A DNA stretch of 64,000 nt from Mesobacillus subterraneus. GTDB lineage: Bacteria > Bacillota > Bacilli > Bacillales > Cytobacillaceae. This document shows, in pieces, positions 41,175 to 50,020 of the stretch (positions are counted from its first letter, which is position 1; every line of letters begins with the position of its first letter). Both the position numbers and the translations under genes were made by a program. The notes under the pieces were generated by a model. It was not told where the DNA came from. It saw only the letters and a program-made list of their open reading frames with translations, and ran no database searches. Location: assembly GCF_023715485.1 (NCBI RefSeq), contig NZ_JAMBOF010000005.1:1-64000 (forward strand), written 5' to 3'.

Positions 41175-42998
41175 ATGAAGAAAGTAGGTTTTTTTCGATC
41201 CATACATCTTAAATTCGTGCTTATATATGTACTGCTTATATTAGTTGCAATGCAAATAATAGGTGTATATTTTGTCCGTAAACTCGAGACCACCCTGATG
41301 ACAAACTACCAGGAATCTGTAAAATCTCGTGTGGATTTGCTGGTTTATGATATTCAAGAGGAACTAATCAAGGAGCGGGGCAAGGAAGATCCGACAAAGG
41401 AAGAAGCGATTAAAGACATTTTAAAAGACTATAAATCCCAAGACATATCTGAAATCAGGGTCATCGATGGGGGAAGCTTTAAAATTCTTGGCACGAGTAT
41501 TAGCAACCAGGGAATCGTAGGCCAGAGAACAACGGATTTAAAAATCAAACGCTCGATTATTTTTGAAGAAGATGAAGATGTCATACAGATGGACACTAAA
41601 TCGGGAAAAAGAGCATGGGTCCTTTCCACTCCAATCATGCATAACGGCGAAGCGATTGGGGCCGTTTATCTGGTTGCTGCGATTGAGGATATATTCAGCC
41701 AGATGAAGGATATCAATAAAATTCTTGCAACAGGTACAGCAATTGCACTGCTCTTCACTGCCATTCTCGGTGTACTGCTTGCCCAGACCATCACGAGGCC
41801 GATTTCAGATATGCGCAAGCAGGCACTGGCGATGACCCGGGGGAACTTTTCGCGAAAGGTTAAGGTTTATGGTTATGATGAAATTGGACAGCTGGCAATC
41901 ACCTTCAACAACCTGACTAAAAAACTTCAGGAAGCCCAGGCAACAACAGAAGGTGAGAAAAGAAAGCTGTCCTCCGTCATTTCCTATATGACTGATGGAG
42001 TCATTTCTACTGACCGGAAAGGGCGCGTCATCTTGATTAATGAACCTGCGGAACAGATGCTGGGTGTTTCACGTGAAACAATTCTTTCACAGCCACTTGT
42101 ATCATTACTGGGCCTCGACGAAAATTATACTTTCGAAGATCTTCTCCAGGAAAAAGAATCAATCGTTCTTGATTACAGTACAAAAAGCAAGCCGTTCATT
42201 CTTCGCGCGAACTTCTCAGTCATCCAAAAGGAAAGCGGCTTTGTGAACGGACTGATTGCCGTTTTGTATGACATTACTGAGCAGGAAAAAATCGATCTAG
42301 AAAGGCGCGAATTCGTTGCGAATGTTTCCCACGAGCTGCGGACGCCATTGACGACAATGAGGAGTTATTTGGAGGCATTGGCTGAAGGTGCATGGAAAGA
42401 TGAAGAAATTGCTCCTAACTTCCTTGAAATCACCCAAACTGAAACAGAGCGGATGATTCGCCTTGTTAATGATTTGCTCCAGCTTTCCAAAATGGACAGT
42501 GTCGATTATCACCTTTCAAAAGAATGGGTGAATTTCCCGGTTTTTTTCAACCTGATCATCGACCGTTTTGAACTGGCAAAGAATCAGAATGTCACTTTTA
42601 TCAGGGAGATTCCAGAAGATGCAGTATTTGTTGAAATAGACGAGGACAAGATCACTCAGGTCCTATACAATATTATATCTAATGCAATGAAGTATTCACC
42701 TGAAGGCGGGACGATCACTTTCCGGACAAAGGAATCGGAAGATAGGATCACCATCAGTATTTCCGACGAAGGTGTTGGTATTCCAAAAGATAATTTAGAT
42801 AAAATTTTCGATCGTTTCTACCGTGTAGATAAAGCCAGGACTCGCAAACTGGGCGGAACAGGCCTCGGACTTGCCATCGCGAAGGAAATGGTCAATGCCC
42901 ACGGGGGAAGAATCTGGGCAGAAAGTGTGGAGGGTAAGGGAACGACAATTCATTTCACCCTTCCTTATGACCGTAGTGCAGAGGATGATTGGTCATGA
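41175..42998 (+). CDS. walK: Sensor histidine kinase WalK
   Basis: 607 residues: N-terminal membrane helix, extracellular PAS-like sensor, second membrane helix (about 183-203), HAMP, cytoplasmic PAS, HisKA with phosphorylated His in VSHELRTPLTT, and HATPase (NIISNAMKYSPEGG, DEGVGIP, GGTGLGLAI). It senses wall status and phosphorylates WalR. The gene contains a perfect parS. The stop overlaps walH by four bases. Confidence 0.98.
   Translation: MKKVGFFRSIHLKFVLIYVLLILVAMQIIGVYFVRKLETTLMTNYQESVKSRVDLLVYDIQEELIKERGKEDPTKEEAIKDILKDYKSQDISEIRVIDGGSFKILGTSISNQGIVGQRTTDLKIKRSIIFEEDEDVIQMDTKSGKRAWVLSTPIMHNGEAIGAVYLVAAIEDIFSQMKDINKILATGTAIALLFTAILGVLLAQTITRPISDMRKQALAMTRGNFSRKVKVYGYDEIGQLAITFNNLTKKLQEAQATTEGEKRKLSSVISYMTDGVISTDRKGRVILINEPAEQMLGVSRETILSQPLVSLLGLDENYTFEDLLQEKESIVLDYSTKSKPFILRANFSVIQKESGFVNGLIAVLYDITEQEKIDLERREFVANVSHELRTPLTTMRSYLEALAEGAWKDEEIAPNFLEITQTETERMIRLVNDLLQLSKMDSVDYHLSKEWVNFPVFFNLIIDRFELAKNQNVTFIREIPEDAVFVEIDEDKITQVLYNIISNAMKYSPEGGTITFRTKESEDRITISISDEGVGIPKDNLDKIFDRFYRVDKARTRKLGGTGLGLAIAKEMVNAHGGRIWAESVEGKGTTIHFTLPYDRSAEDDWS
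42065..42080 (+). promoter_or_regulatory. parS site in walK
   Basis: TGTTTCACGTGAAACA, a perfect Spo0J consensus site inside walK. B. subtilis has a parS in the same gene (yycG), so the position is conserved. Confidence 0.95.
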
Positions 42999-44311
42999 CA
43001 TATGAAAATATCAAAACAGCGATTTTAACGTTCCTTGTCCTTCTCAGTGGTATTCTGACCTGGAATATTTGGACATATCAGCCAAACTACGAAAGTGTGG
43101 AAAATAATCCAAAGACAGTTGAAGAAGTCAGTATCTCCACTCAGCGGGATTTGAAGAAGATCGTCAAACCACACCAGATTATTTACCATGTTGAAGGCAA
43201 GCAGTTTGGGTCAGTAAGCAATGGCTATATAGATGATATTATTTCAGCCATTTCGAAGTGGAAGTTTTATGATGTGAAAAAATTTCCGGGCCGGATTACC
43301 GACTTCAATGAAAAAATCGCCCAGGGTGAAAATACGGAAATAATCTTCCCGGATGAAGTGCCAATTGAAATTTATAAAAGGGTTTTGAATATTGACGATA
43401 AAGATTTGCCGAAATTTGATTTTGACCGCATTATTATCAATACTGAAACCCAGCAAAAGCAAGATGGGATTATTTATTTTTACTCCCAAAGAAACCAGCA
43501 GGTTTACGAGAGTAATGTCAATCCTTCCTTTATAAACGAATTTACAAATAAATTTTATAAGACAGCAGGAAGGCTGACACCCTATTTCTTGCATACTGTG
43601 TCAGGCATAAAGTGGTTTTATTTGCCTGCAGAAGAAACTAAAATGGTGAAATACACCTATTACCAAAATCCGCTGGACTCAGAACAATTTAAGGGAGCTC
43701 TGTTCAAGGACCCGAGTTTTGTGCAGCGCAGCATTTCCGATGGCATTGAGGAATATACGGATGATGCCACAAAAATGACTGTAGACACTAAAACGAACAT
43801 GATTTACTATATAAATCCTGTACGGGACCAAGATTCGATTATTGGTACCAGCAATGTTCTCCAAAGAAGCATCGAGTTTGTCAATGAGCACGGAGGCTGG
43901 ACTGAAGCATACCGGTATGTTTACAAGGACGATTTTAACCAAAAAGTTTTATTCAGGCTTTACAGCAAGGAGGGCTATCCTGTCTTCAATCAGACTGGAA
44001 AGTCCGAAATTCTCCAACAGTGGAGACAAACAGAAATCAGCCGGTATATACGTCCCGGTTTCCATTTGGAATTGCCGCTGAATCCCGATGTTATAACAGA
44101 AATATTGCCATCCGGATATGCAGCGCTGGAACAACTGGAGAAAAAGAAGGACTTTAAACCGGAATTGTTACAGAACCTTATGCCGGGTTATTATATGGCG
44201 CAGGGAGAAGAAGTGTCATTGATCCTGCTTGAGCCAGGCTGGTTTTATTTATATGATCAGGAATGGCGCCAGCTAGTCTGGGAGGAGGAATTGAAGAATG
44301 GATTGGAGTAG
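42995..44311 (+). CDS. walH: WalRK regulator WalH (YycH)
   Basis: 438 residues with one N-terminal membrane helix (ILTFLVLLSGILTWNIW) and a large extracellular part of the YycH fold. In B. subtilis it forms a complex with WalI and WalK and lowers kinase activity. ATG at 42995 overlaps the walK stop (ATGA), so it is translationally coupled; a TTG two codons earlier is less likely. It overlaps walI by 14 bases. Confidence 0.95.
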   Translation: MTYENIKTAILTFLVLLSGILTWNIWTYQPNYESVENNPKTVEEVSISTQRDLKKIVKPHQIIYHVEGKQFGSVSNGYIDDIISAISKWKFYDVKKFPGRITDFNEKIAQGENTEIIFPDEVPIEIYKRVLNIDDKDLPKFDFDRIIINTETQQKQDGIIYFYSQRNQQVYESNVNPSFINEFTNKFYKTAGRLTPYFLHTVSGIKWFYLPAEETKMVKYTYYQNPLDSEQFKGALFKDPSFVQRSISDGIEEYTDDATKMTVDTKTNMIYYINPVRDQDSIIGTSNVLQRSIEFVNEHGGWTEAYRYVYKDDFNQKVLFRLYSKEGYPVFNQTGKSEILQQWRQTEISRYIRPGFHLELPLNPDVITEILPSGYAALEQLEKKKDFKPELLQNLMPGYYMAQGEEVSLILLEPGWFYLYDQEWRQLVWEEELKNGLE

Positions 44312-45092
44312 AATCAAAACAATCTTTATTCTGACCTTCCTCGTATTGGATATTTACCTGGTGTATCAGTTCATGAATACTAGGGACGCGGCCCAATATG
44401 AAATCCTAAAAGAAGCGACCCTGGAAGAAATGCTGAAAAATGATGATATAAGCTATGGTGAGCTCCCTGAAGCGAAAGAAAAAGAGCAATATCTCAGTGT
44501 CACGACGAAAGTATTCGCCACTGAAGAGCTTGAGAAAATCAAGGGACAATCTGTCAGCCTTGGGGATGGGACATCAATTGAAGCCAAGCTTGAAAAGCCG
44601 ATCAAACTGTCCAGCAAATTCGAGCCGGCGGAAATTTCAGCTTTTGTAAAAATGAATATCTTTGCCGGTGAACAGTATGAGTTCTGGAAAAAAGATGATG
44701 AAAACAGGACCATCACCTATTACCAAGAGTTCGATAATAAAACTTTCTACTACAACAGCAACGCGAAATTGACATTTTATTTCAATGAAAATAATGAAGT
44801 GACTTCGTATAAGCAAACGTACCTGGAAATCATCGATGAGCTTTCGGATGCAGAAGAGCTGCTGCCCCCGTTAAGAGCGATGGAAACTCTCTATAAGAAA
44901 GGTTTGCTGAAGCCAAAGAGCAAAATCACCGAAGTCGAATTGGGATATTCTACGCTCGTTTCACTGACAGCATCCCATGTTGTAACGCCAACGTGGAGGC
45001 TTGTAGTCAACGGTAAAGAAAACCTTTTTGTGCACGCATTCGAAGGACGAGTCATTCCTTTGACCGATGGTGAAAATAAGATTACGGAGTGA
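44298..45092 (+). CDS. walI: WalRK regulator WalI (YycI)
   Basis: 264 residues: N-terminal membrane helix (IFILTFLVLDIYLVYQFM) and an extracellular YycI domain. Partner of WalH in restraining WalK. AGGAGGAATTGAAGA precedes the ATG inside the end of walH. Six bases later walJ starts, a tight operon. Confidence 0.95.
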   Translation: MDWSRIKTIFILTFLVLDIYLVYQFMNTRDAAQYEILKEATLEEMLKNDDISYGELPEAKEKEQYLSVTTKVFATEELEKIKGQSVSLGDGTSIEAKLEKPIKLSSKFEPAEISAFVKMNIFAGEQYEFWKKDDENRTITYYQEFDNKTFYYNSNAKLTFYFNENNEVTSYKQTYLEIIDELSDAEELLPPLRAMETLYKKGLLKPKSKITEVELGYSTLVSLTASHVVTPTWRLVVNGKENLFVHAFEGRVIPLTDGENKITE

Positions 45093-45098
45093 AGAGAT

Positions 45099-45893
45099 AT
45101 GAGTTTGCATTTTAGTGTTCTCGCCAGCGGGAGTACGGGAAATGCGATCTATGTGGAGACGGAGGGCCAATCCTTTTTGGTTGATGCCGGGTTGAGCGGT
45201 AAGCAAATGGATGCATTATTTAAGCAAATTGGCCGCGATATGAAAGACCTCTCTGGAATATTAGTGACGCATGAACATAGCGATCATATAAAAGGCATAG
45301 GAATCGTTGCCCGTAAATATAAGCTGCCAATCTATGCGAATGAAAAGACGTGGAAAGCAATGGATGGTCTGATTGGGGAAGTCCCGCTTGATCAAAAGTT
45401 CAGCTTTGACATGGAAACCGTGAAATCCTTCGGCGGCCTGGATATTGAATCCTTTGGCGTGTCCCATGATGCAGCTGAGCCGATGTTTTATGTGTTCCAT
45501 AAAGAAGGCAAGAAATTGGTGCTCATCACAGATACAGGCTATGTCAGCGACAGGATGAAAGGCATCATCTCGAACGCGGATGCTTATGTATTCGAAAGCA
45601 ATCATGATGTCCAGATGCTGAGGATGGGGAGATATCCGTGGAGCGTCAAGCGACGGATCCTGAGTGATTATGGTCACGTCTCCAATGAAGATGCTGCTGT
45701 CGCGATGAGTGAAGTGGCAGGGGACAACACGAAACGGATTTACCTTGCGCACTTGAGCCTCGATAACAATATGAAGGAGCTTGCAAGGATGTCGGTGGCC
45801 CAGACGCTGGAAAGCCGGGGCATCATCGCAGGTGAACAATTCGATTTAATTGATACAGATCCGAAGACTCCAACAGCATTGACAGCAATTTAA
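45099..45893 (+). CDS. walJ: Metallo-beta-lactamase fold hydrolase WalJ (YycJ)
   Basis: 264 residues. Metal site [10 protein letters not shown] (54-63) and further ligands in [17 protein letters not shown] and LAHLSLDNN. The family has 5'-3' DNA exonuclease activity and is linked to coordination of division and replication. Start [20 protein letters not shown] is typical. A terminator after it partly separates htrC. Confidence 0.95.
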   Translation: MSLHFSVLASGSTGNAIYVETEGQSFLVDAGLSGKQMDALFKQIGRDMKDLSGILVTHEHSDHIKGIGIVARKYKLPIYANEKTWKAMDGLIGEVPLDQKFSFDMETVKSFGGLDIESFGVSHDAAEPMFYVFHKEGKKLVLITDTGYVSDRMKGIISNADAYVFESNHDVQMLRMGRYPWSVKRRILSDYGHVSNEDAAVAMSEVAGDNTKRIYLAHLSLDNNMKELARMSVAQTLESRGIIAGEQFDLIDTDPKTPTALTAI

Positions 45894-45919
45894 ATAGTTT
45901 GTGGCAATTGTTTTATAGC

Positions 45920-45965
45920 TAAAGGAGTAAAGGCATCTGTTAAAGATTGCTTTTACTCCTTTTTG
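45920..45965 (+). terminator. Terminator after walJ
   Basis: AAAGGAGTAAAGGCA pairs with TGCTTTTACTCCTTT with small mismatches; TTTTTGTTT tail. Confidence 0.8.
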
Positions 45966-46067
45966 TTTTAAGAACTTATGATTTAGATATTGTAGCAACT
46001 GGTAGTATAATAGCGGTATAAGAAAGATTAACAGTTATTATTTGGTCAATGAAAGGATTGGTGAACA

Positions 46068-47303
46068 TTGGGTTATTATGATCAGGATTATCAAGGCCGT
46101 TATAAACCGCAAAACGGGAGAAAAGGCGGTTACTTCTTAGCGAGCCTGGCAGGCACAATCATAGGTGGATTATTAGTTATATTCTCGATACCGTTGTTAT
46201 CTAACTTTGATGTGCTGCCATACAAAATTGAACCGAATAATCAACCAGCTGTAAGCGAAGAAGAACAATCTGACTCTGATGATAACGATAAAACAGCTAC
46301 CAGAAATGTATCGCTTGATGTATACTCGCAAATCACCAAAGCAGTCGACAAAGCTGGTGATGCAGTAGTCGGCATCACGAATATCCAGGAAAGCACCAGC
46401 TTCTGGGGCCAAAGCCAGGAATCAGGCGGAACAGGTTCCGGGGTAGTGTATAAAAAGGAAGGCGACAAAGCCTACATTGTCACGAATCACCATGTTGTTG
46501 CAGATGCTTCAGAGTTGGAGGTCAGCCTGAGCGATGGAACGAAAATTCCTGCAAAGCTCTTGGGAAGCGATATATGGACTGATCTTGCTGTTCTTGAAGT
46601 GCCGGCCGATCAAATTAAAGTTGTCGCGGAATTTGGCAACTCTGATAAGCTTAAGCCAGGTGAACCAGTCATTGCGATTGGAAATCCATTAGGACTTACT
46701 TTTTCAGGTTCTGTTACACAGGGCATTATTTCAGGGACAGAACGAGCGATACCGGTAGATATTAACCAGGATGGAACACCAGACTGGCAGGCGGAAGTCC
46801 TTCAGACAGATGCTGCGATTAATCCCGGAAATAGCGGAGGAGCATTAATTAATATAGAGGGACAGGTAATTGGCATCAACTCCATGAAAATTGCTCAGAA
46901 CGCGGTTGAAGGAATTGGTTTATCGATTCCAATCAATTATGCGTCACCGATCATTGACGATTTAGAGAAGTCCGGTGAAGTAAAGAGGCCTTTCATGGGT
47001 GTGGAGTTAGCTTCTGTGAATGAAATTTCATCCAACCATCAGCAGAATACATTAAAGCTGCCTAAAGAAATTAACTATGGCGTCGCCATCAGAGGTGTAC
47101 AGCCAGATTCGCCTGCTGCTCAGGCTGGATTGCAGGAACTTGACGTCATTGTTGAAATGGATGGCGAAGAGATTCGTGATGTAGTCGATTTGCGCAAACA
47201 TCTTTATAATAAAAAGAAGGTCGGCGATGATATGCAGGTTAAGTATTATCGAAATGGACAGCTAGCAGAAACGACCATGAAATTAGGCGGAGAAACTTTA
47301 TAG
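46068..47303 (+). CDS. htrC: HtrA-like serine protease HtrC
   Basis: 411 residues: an N-terminal membrane helix (LASLAGTIIGGLLVIFSIPLL), a trypsin-like domain with catalytic His in TNHHVV, Asp in TDLAVLE and Ser in GNSGGALI, then a C-terminal PDZ domain. Membrane-anchored quality-control protease outside the membrane. The only fitting start is TTG at 46068, ten bases after AAAGGA. It follows walJ as in B. subtilis (yyxA). Confidence 0.94.
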   Translation: MGYYDQDYQGRYKPQNGRKGGYFLASLAGTIIGGLLVIFSIPLLSNFDVLPYKIEPNNQPAVSEEEQSDSDDNDKTATRNVSLDVYSQITKAVDKAGDAVVGITNIQESTSFWGQSQESGGTGSGVVYKKEGDKAYIVTNHHVVADASELEVSLSDGTKIPAKLLGSDIWTDLAVLEVPADQIKVVAEFGNSDKLKPGEPVIAIGNPLGLTFSGSVTQGIISGTERAIPVDINQDGTPDWQAEVLQTDAAINPGNSGGALINIEGQVIGINSMKIAQNAVEGIGLSIPINYASPIIDDLEKSGEVKRPFMGVELASVNEISSNHQQNTLKLPKEINYGVAIRGVQPDSPAAQAGLQELDVIVEMDGEEIRDVVDLRKHLYNKKKVGDDMQVKYYRNGQLAETTMKLGGETL

Positions 47304-47318
47304 ACATGTGGACAACAG

Positions 47319-47347
47319 CAGGAAGCGGATTGCTTCCTGTTTTTTTA
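47319..47347 (+). terminator. Terminator after htrC
   Basis: CAGGAAGC/GCTTCCTG with a five-base loop and seven T. Confidence 0.93.
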
Positions 47348-47433
47348 TGTTAAAATGGTCTCTGAGGATAATTATAAAATGGAATTAAGTAAAAGATAAA
47401 ATGATAAAAAAGATAATGAAGGGATGGAAATAT

Positions 47434-47595
47434 ATGAAGTATTGCTGCGGTGAACATGTAGAATTGGCGCTGGATGAAGCGGTTGATGAGTTTGAAACAG
47501 CACCACAATTAATGAAGTTAGAGGCTGTTGATAAGTCGGAGTTTGTTTGTGGATACTGTGGACAACCAGCTGTATATATGGTGGCGAACGAATGA
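47434..47595 (+). CDS. CxxH/CxxC small protein
   Basis: 53 residues, MKYCCGEHVELALDEAVDEF with Cys5-x2-His8 and FVCGYCGQPAVY with a CxxC pair: the CxxH/CxxC family found only in Bacillales next to rlmH. The four ligands could form one zinc site. The ATG at 47434 is preferred (GGGATGG upstream); a frame from 47401 adds 11 residues without homology. Function unknown. Confidence 0.88.
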   Translation: MKYCCGEHVELALDEAVDEFETAPQLMKLEAVDKSEFVCGYCGQPAVYMVANE

Positions 47596-47607
47596 TCGCC
47601 TACTAAA

Positions 47608-47649
47608 TGTGGATATCGATGTGAATATGTGGATAACTACTGTGGATAT
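47608..47649 (+). promoter_or_regulatory. DnaA-box cluster upstream of rlmH
   Basis: TGTGGATAA (perfect, 47628-47636) is flanked by TGTGGATAT at 47608-47616 and 47641-47649. Another near box, TGTGGACAA, lies at 47559-47567, inside the CxxH/CxxC gene. Spacing is 20 and 13 bases. The cluster lies 36 kb from oriC. Confidence 0.55.
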
Positions 47650-47655
47650 CTTGTT

Positions 47656-47683
47656 TGTAAACTGTTTGTAATCTGTTTGTAAA
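47656..47683 (+). promoter_or_regulatory. Three WalR-type half-sites in tandem
   Basis: TGTAAA-CTGTT-TGTAAT-CTGTT-TGTAAA: three hexamers, each fitting TGTWAH and separated by exactly five bases, so two overlapping perfect matches to the WalR box. It ends 13 bp before the rlmH start and touches its ribosome site. If WalR binds, the effect would more likely be on a promoter very close by, or blocking. Confidence 0.5.
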
Positions 47684-47696
47684 GTGGGGATGACCT

Positions 47697-48176
47697 GTGC
47701 ATATCTCAATCGTGACGGTTGGCAAATTGAAAGAAAAGTACCTAAAGCAAGGAATTGAAGAGTATTTAAAACGCCTTGGAAGCTATGCAAAAATAGATGT
47801 AGTTGAGGTGCCTGATGAAAAAGCACCGGAGGAATTAAGCGAGACGGAAATGGTCCAGGTCAAGCAAAAAGAGGGAGAACGCATACTGGCAAAAATCAAT
47901 CCTGATACATATGTCATCGCCCTGGCCATCAACGGAAAACTGAAATCATCCGAAGAGCTAGCTGACACCATTGATAAATTGGCCACATACGGGAAAAGCA
48001 AAATCGCCTTCGTCATCGGCGGCTCCCTCGGTCTAAGTGACGAAGTATTGAAAAGATCTGACGAACAGCTGAGCTTTTCAAAGATGACGTTTCCACACCA
48101 GCTGATGAGGCTGATCTTGGTGGAGCAAGTGTATCGCGCATTTCGGATTAATCGCGGTGAACCGTATCACAAGTAA
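47697..48176 (+). CDS. rlmH: 23S rRNA pseudouridine-1915 N3-methyltransferase RlmH
   Basis: 159 residues, SPOUT-class (trefoil-knot) methyltransferase. The knot and SAM site are in [17 protein letters not shown] and the end [28 protein letters not shown]. Start GTG ([19 protein letters not shown]) behind AAAGTGGGG. Length equals the B. subtilis protein. It lies 100 bp after the CxxH/CxxC gene in the conserved order. Confidence 0.97.
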   Translation: MHISIVTVGKLKEKYLKQGIEEYLKRLGSYAKIDVVEVPDEKAPEELSETEMVQVKQKEGERILAKINPDTYVIALAINGKLKSSEELADTIDKLATYGKSKIAFVIGGSLGLSDEVLKRSDEQLSFSKMTFPHQLMRLILVEQVYRAFRINRGEPYHK

Positions 48177-48697
48177 ATGAGGTATTATTAGCTAAATGCC
48201 TCTCCTGATGGTTGGGGAGGCTAATAGGTAAAAGCGATTCTTAGCCGAAAAATAATAAATGGGTTTTATTCTCAAAATTTTTATGGGAAATAGATTGACA
48301 AACTTAAGAATCCTTTTAAACTAAAAATAGCTCTATCCTCAAATTCTTCTACAACACATTCTTCTTTTCTTTCCTACCGAGATTCTTTTTTAATTATTAT
48401 TCTTAATTAACCTTGTACTTTCTCCAATCAAGACCACAATAAACCTCTTTTTTTACTTCACATTAAAATCTTTTAATTTCAAAAATATATCCGAAGTTCA
48501 AATGATTCATCCTTGCAACCAATAGATTTGTATATTAAATGATCATGTTGTGGAAGTTCTGCATTTTAATATTATTTTTATAAAACTCATGAGCAATACA
48601 CCTTGTATGAGATGTTGTGTAGATGATTATTTTCTCGACCCCAATGCAGCGCTCATTTAGTAAAGGAGAATTACCTTTGGATAGGAGGAGAAAACTG
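48177..48697. other. Gene-free AT-rich gap after rlmH
   Basis: About 520 bp. A hairpin GCCTCTCC/GGGGAGGC lies at 48200-48223 without a T run. Beyond it nothing is recognised: no reading frame, no repeat shared with the rest of the window. It marks the border between the conserved origin region and accessory genes. Confidence 0.5.
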
Positions 48698-49360
48698 ATG
48701 GGATTTGAAGAAGAATACCAGACCTTTATGAATGCTCACTTGCAGAAAAGAAACGGTGAACGGTTACGGCGTTTGCAAGAAGGGCACAACGAGGCTGAAA
48801 GGATGTTTTTGAGACAAGTGTGGTGGCCTTTATTTTATCATTTTCGCTACCTTCATCCGGAATATGAAGTCAATGATTTCAAGGATGGCAAAAGGTATTT
48901 GGACTTTGCCTACATTCGTCCCGCCATTCGGATTTGCCTTGAGATCGACGGATATGGCCCCCACATGAGAAACATAAGCAGATGGCAATTTGCCGACAAC
49001 CTGGAACGTCAAAACCAGTTGGTCATTGACGGATGGACAGTAATCCGCTTTTCTTATGACCAAGTTAAAGAGCAACCTCGTCGGTGCCAACAGATTGTCC
49101 AGCAAGTGATTGGCCGATGGTTGGGTGATGAGCTGGATCAGACCTCCCTGTCACTTGTTGAAAAGGAAGTGCTTAGGTTAGCGATACGAAAAGGGGAAGC
49201 CATATTCCCTATAGAAGTCGAGGATTATCTGAACTTAAGTGACAAGACGGTAAAAAAAGTACTCTCTCAGCTAGTCGATAAAAAGAAGTTGATTCCCGCA
49301 TCTGGGACAATGAGGATCCGCTCTTATAGGTTGGGGGAGGAGGTTAAGAATCCGGTCTGA
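48698..49360 (+). CDS. Nuclease-fold protein with C-terminal winged helix
   Basis: 220 residues (ATG after AGGAGG; a TTG at 48677 behind AAAGGAG is a possible longer start). Residues about 30-140 look like the Vsr/DUF559 type of PD-(D/E)xK nuclease: Glu34, then YLDF with Asp69, CLEIDGYG with Glu82 and Asp84, and the closing WTVIRFSYDQV. Residues 150-212 look like a winged helix (FPIEVEDYLNLSDKTVKKVLSQL). No methylase, helicase or integrase is adjacent. It could be a housekeeping DNA-binding protein or a solitary defence nuclease; DNA cleavage is an inference. Confidence 0.65.
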   Translation: MGFEEEYQTFMNAHLQKRNGERLRRLQEGHNEAERMFLRQVWWPLFYHFRYLHPEYEVNDFKDGKRYLDFAYIRPAIRICLEIDGYGPHMRNISRWQFADNLERQNQLVIDGWTVIRFSYDQVKEQPRRCQQIVQQVIGRWLGDELDQTSLSLVEKEVLRLAIRKGEAIFPIEVEDYLNLSDKTVKKVLSQLVDKKKLIPASGTMRIRSYRLGEEVKNPV

Positions 49361-50020
49361 TAAATAGAAGGAAAAATTCCTCTAAATTAGTAAATTGAAT
49401 TGAAAATAGCTTATTTAGACGGAGAGATTCCGCCTATTAACTCGAAAACTGAGAAAATGAGGGAATTTGCTTTGCATAACCGGAAAACCTCCGCTTATCT
49501 ACCCCGAAACGAGCTCCATTCTGCATTTAACAGAAAAATCTCCGTTTATTTAATTTTCGCTGGTTACCTTGGTTCCTGAATAAGGACAAGCCATCTTATT
49601 TAAAAGTAAGAGAGATAAATAATATTTAGCATTTTTCTTTTCCCAATCCGGATGAACCTTAAGTGAATGTAGATAATTAATGCCAAGTTGTGTTCCATTT
49701 AGGAAGATCATCACAGTCAAATTCTAATTGGATTTAGATTTTACCGACCATATAATCTCTGCGCAAAATTACAGTAGGTCAAAATTAAAAAGGCATTTGT
49801 ACTGCTAAATTAAGAAACTGCATTAAATTACAGATAAGTGAACCACTATATGCTGAATTAGTACATGAGGTCCTTTCCGATGTCCAGTCAGATTGGACTT
49901 TTTTTATTTTTTCAAGTAACGAAAAATCCAGTAGTAACTTATTAAAAAATTATATCCGTATAAAAAACACTCTATAAAAAATACTAAACCGTAATCAATG
50001 AACTTAAAAAAAGGGGTTAG
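49361..50020. other. Gene-free gap with degenerate repeat
   Basis: 660 bp with no reading frame above about 30 codons. The left part holds the degenerate repeat described in the next entry; the rest is AT-rich. GTCCAGTCAGATTGGACTTTTTTTATTTTTT at 49880-49910 is a TCCA/TGGA-type stem with a T run, a possible terminator of an unseen transcript. Confidence 0.45.
49418..49560 (+). repeat. Degenerate repeat, three units
   Basis: Three related blocks: GGAGAGATTCCGCCTATT (to 49438), GGAAAACCTCCGCTTATC (to 49499) and AGAAAAATCTCCGTTTATT (to 49550), 50-60 bp apart, with GAAAAC/GAAAC links between. This resembles a dispersed intergenic repeat common in Bacillaceae; non-coding. Confidence 0.5.

Noticed and set aside
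48200-48223. Terminator of rlmH
   Set aside because: A good stem, GCCTCTCC/GGGGAGGC, but no T run follows, so not called as intrinsic terminator.
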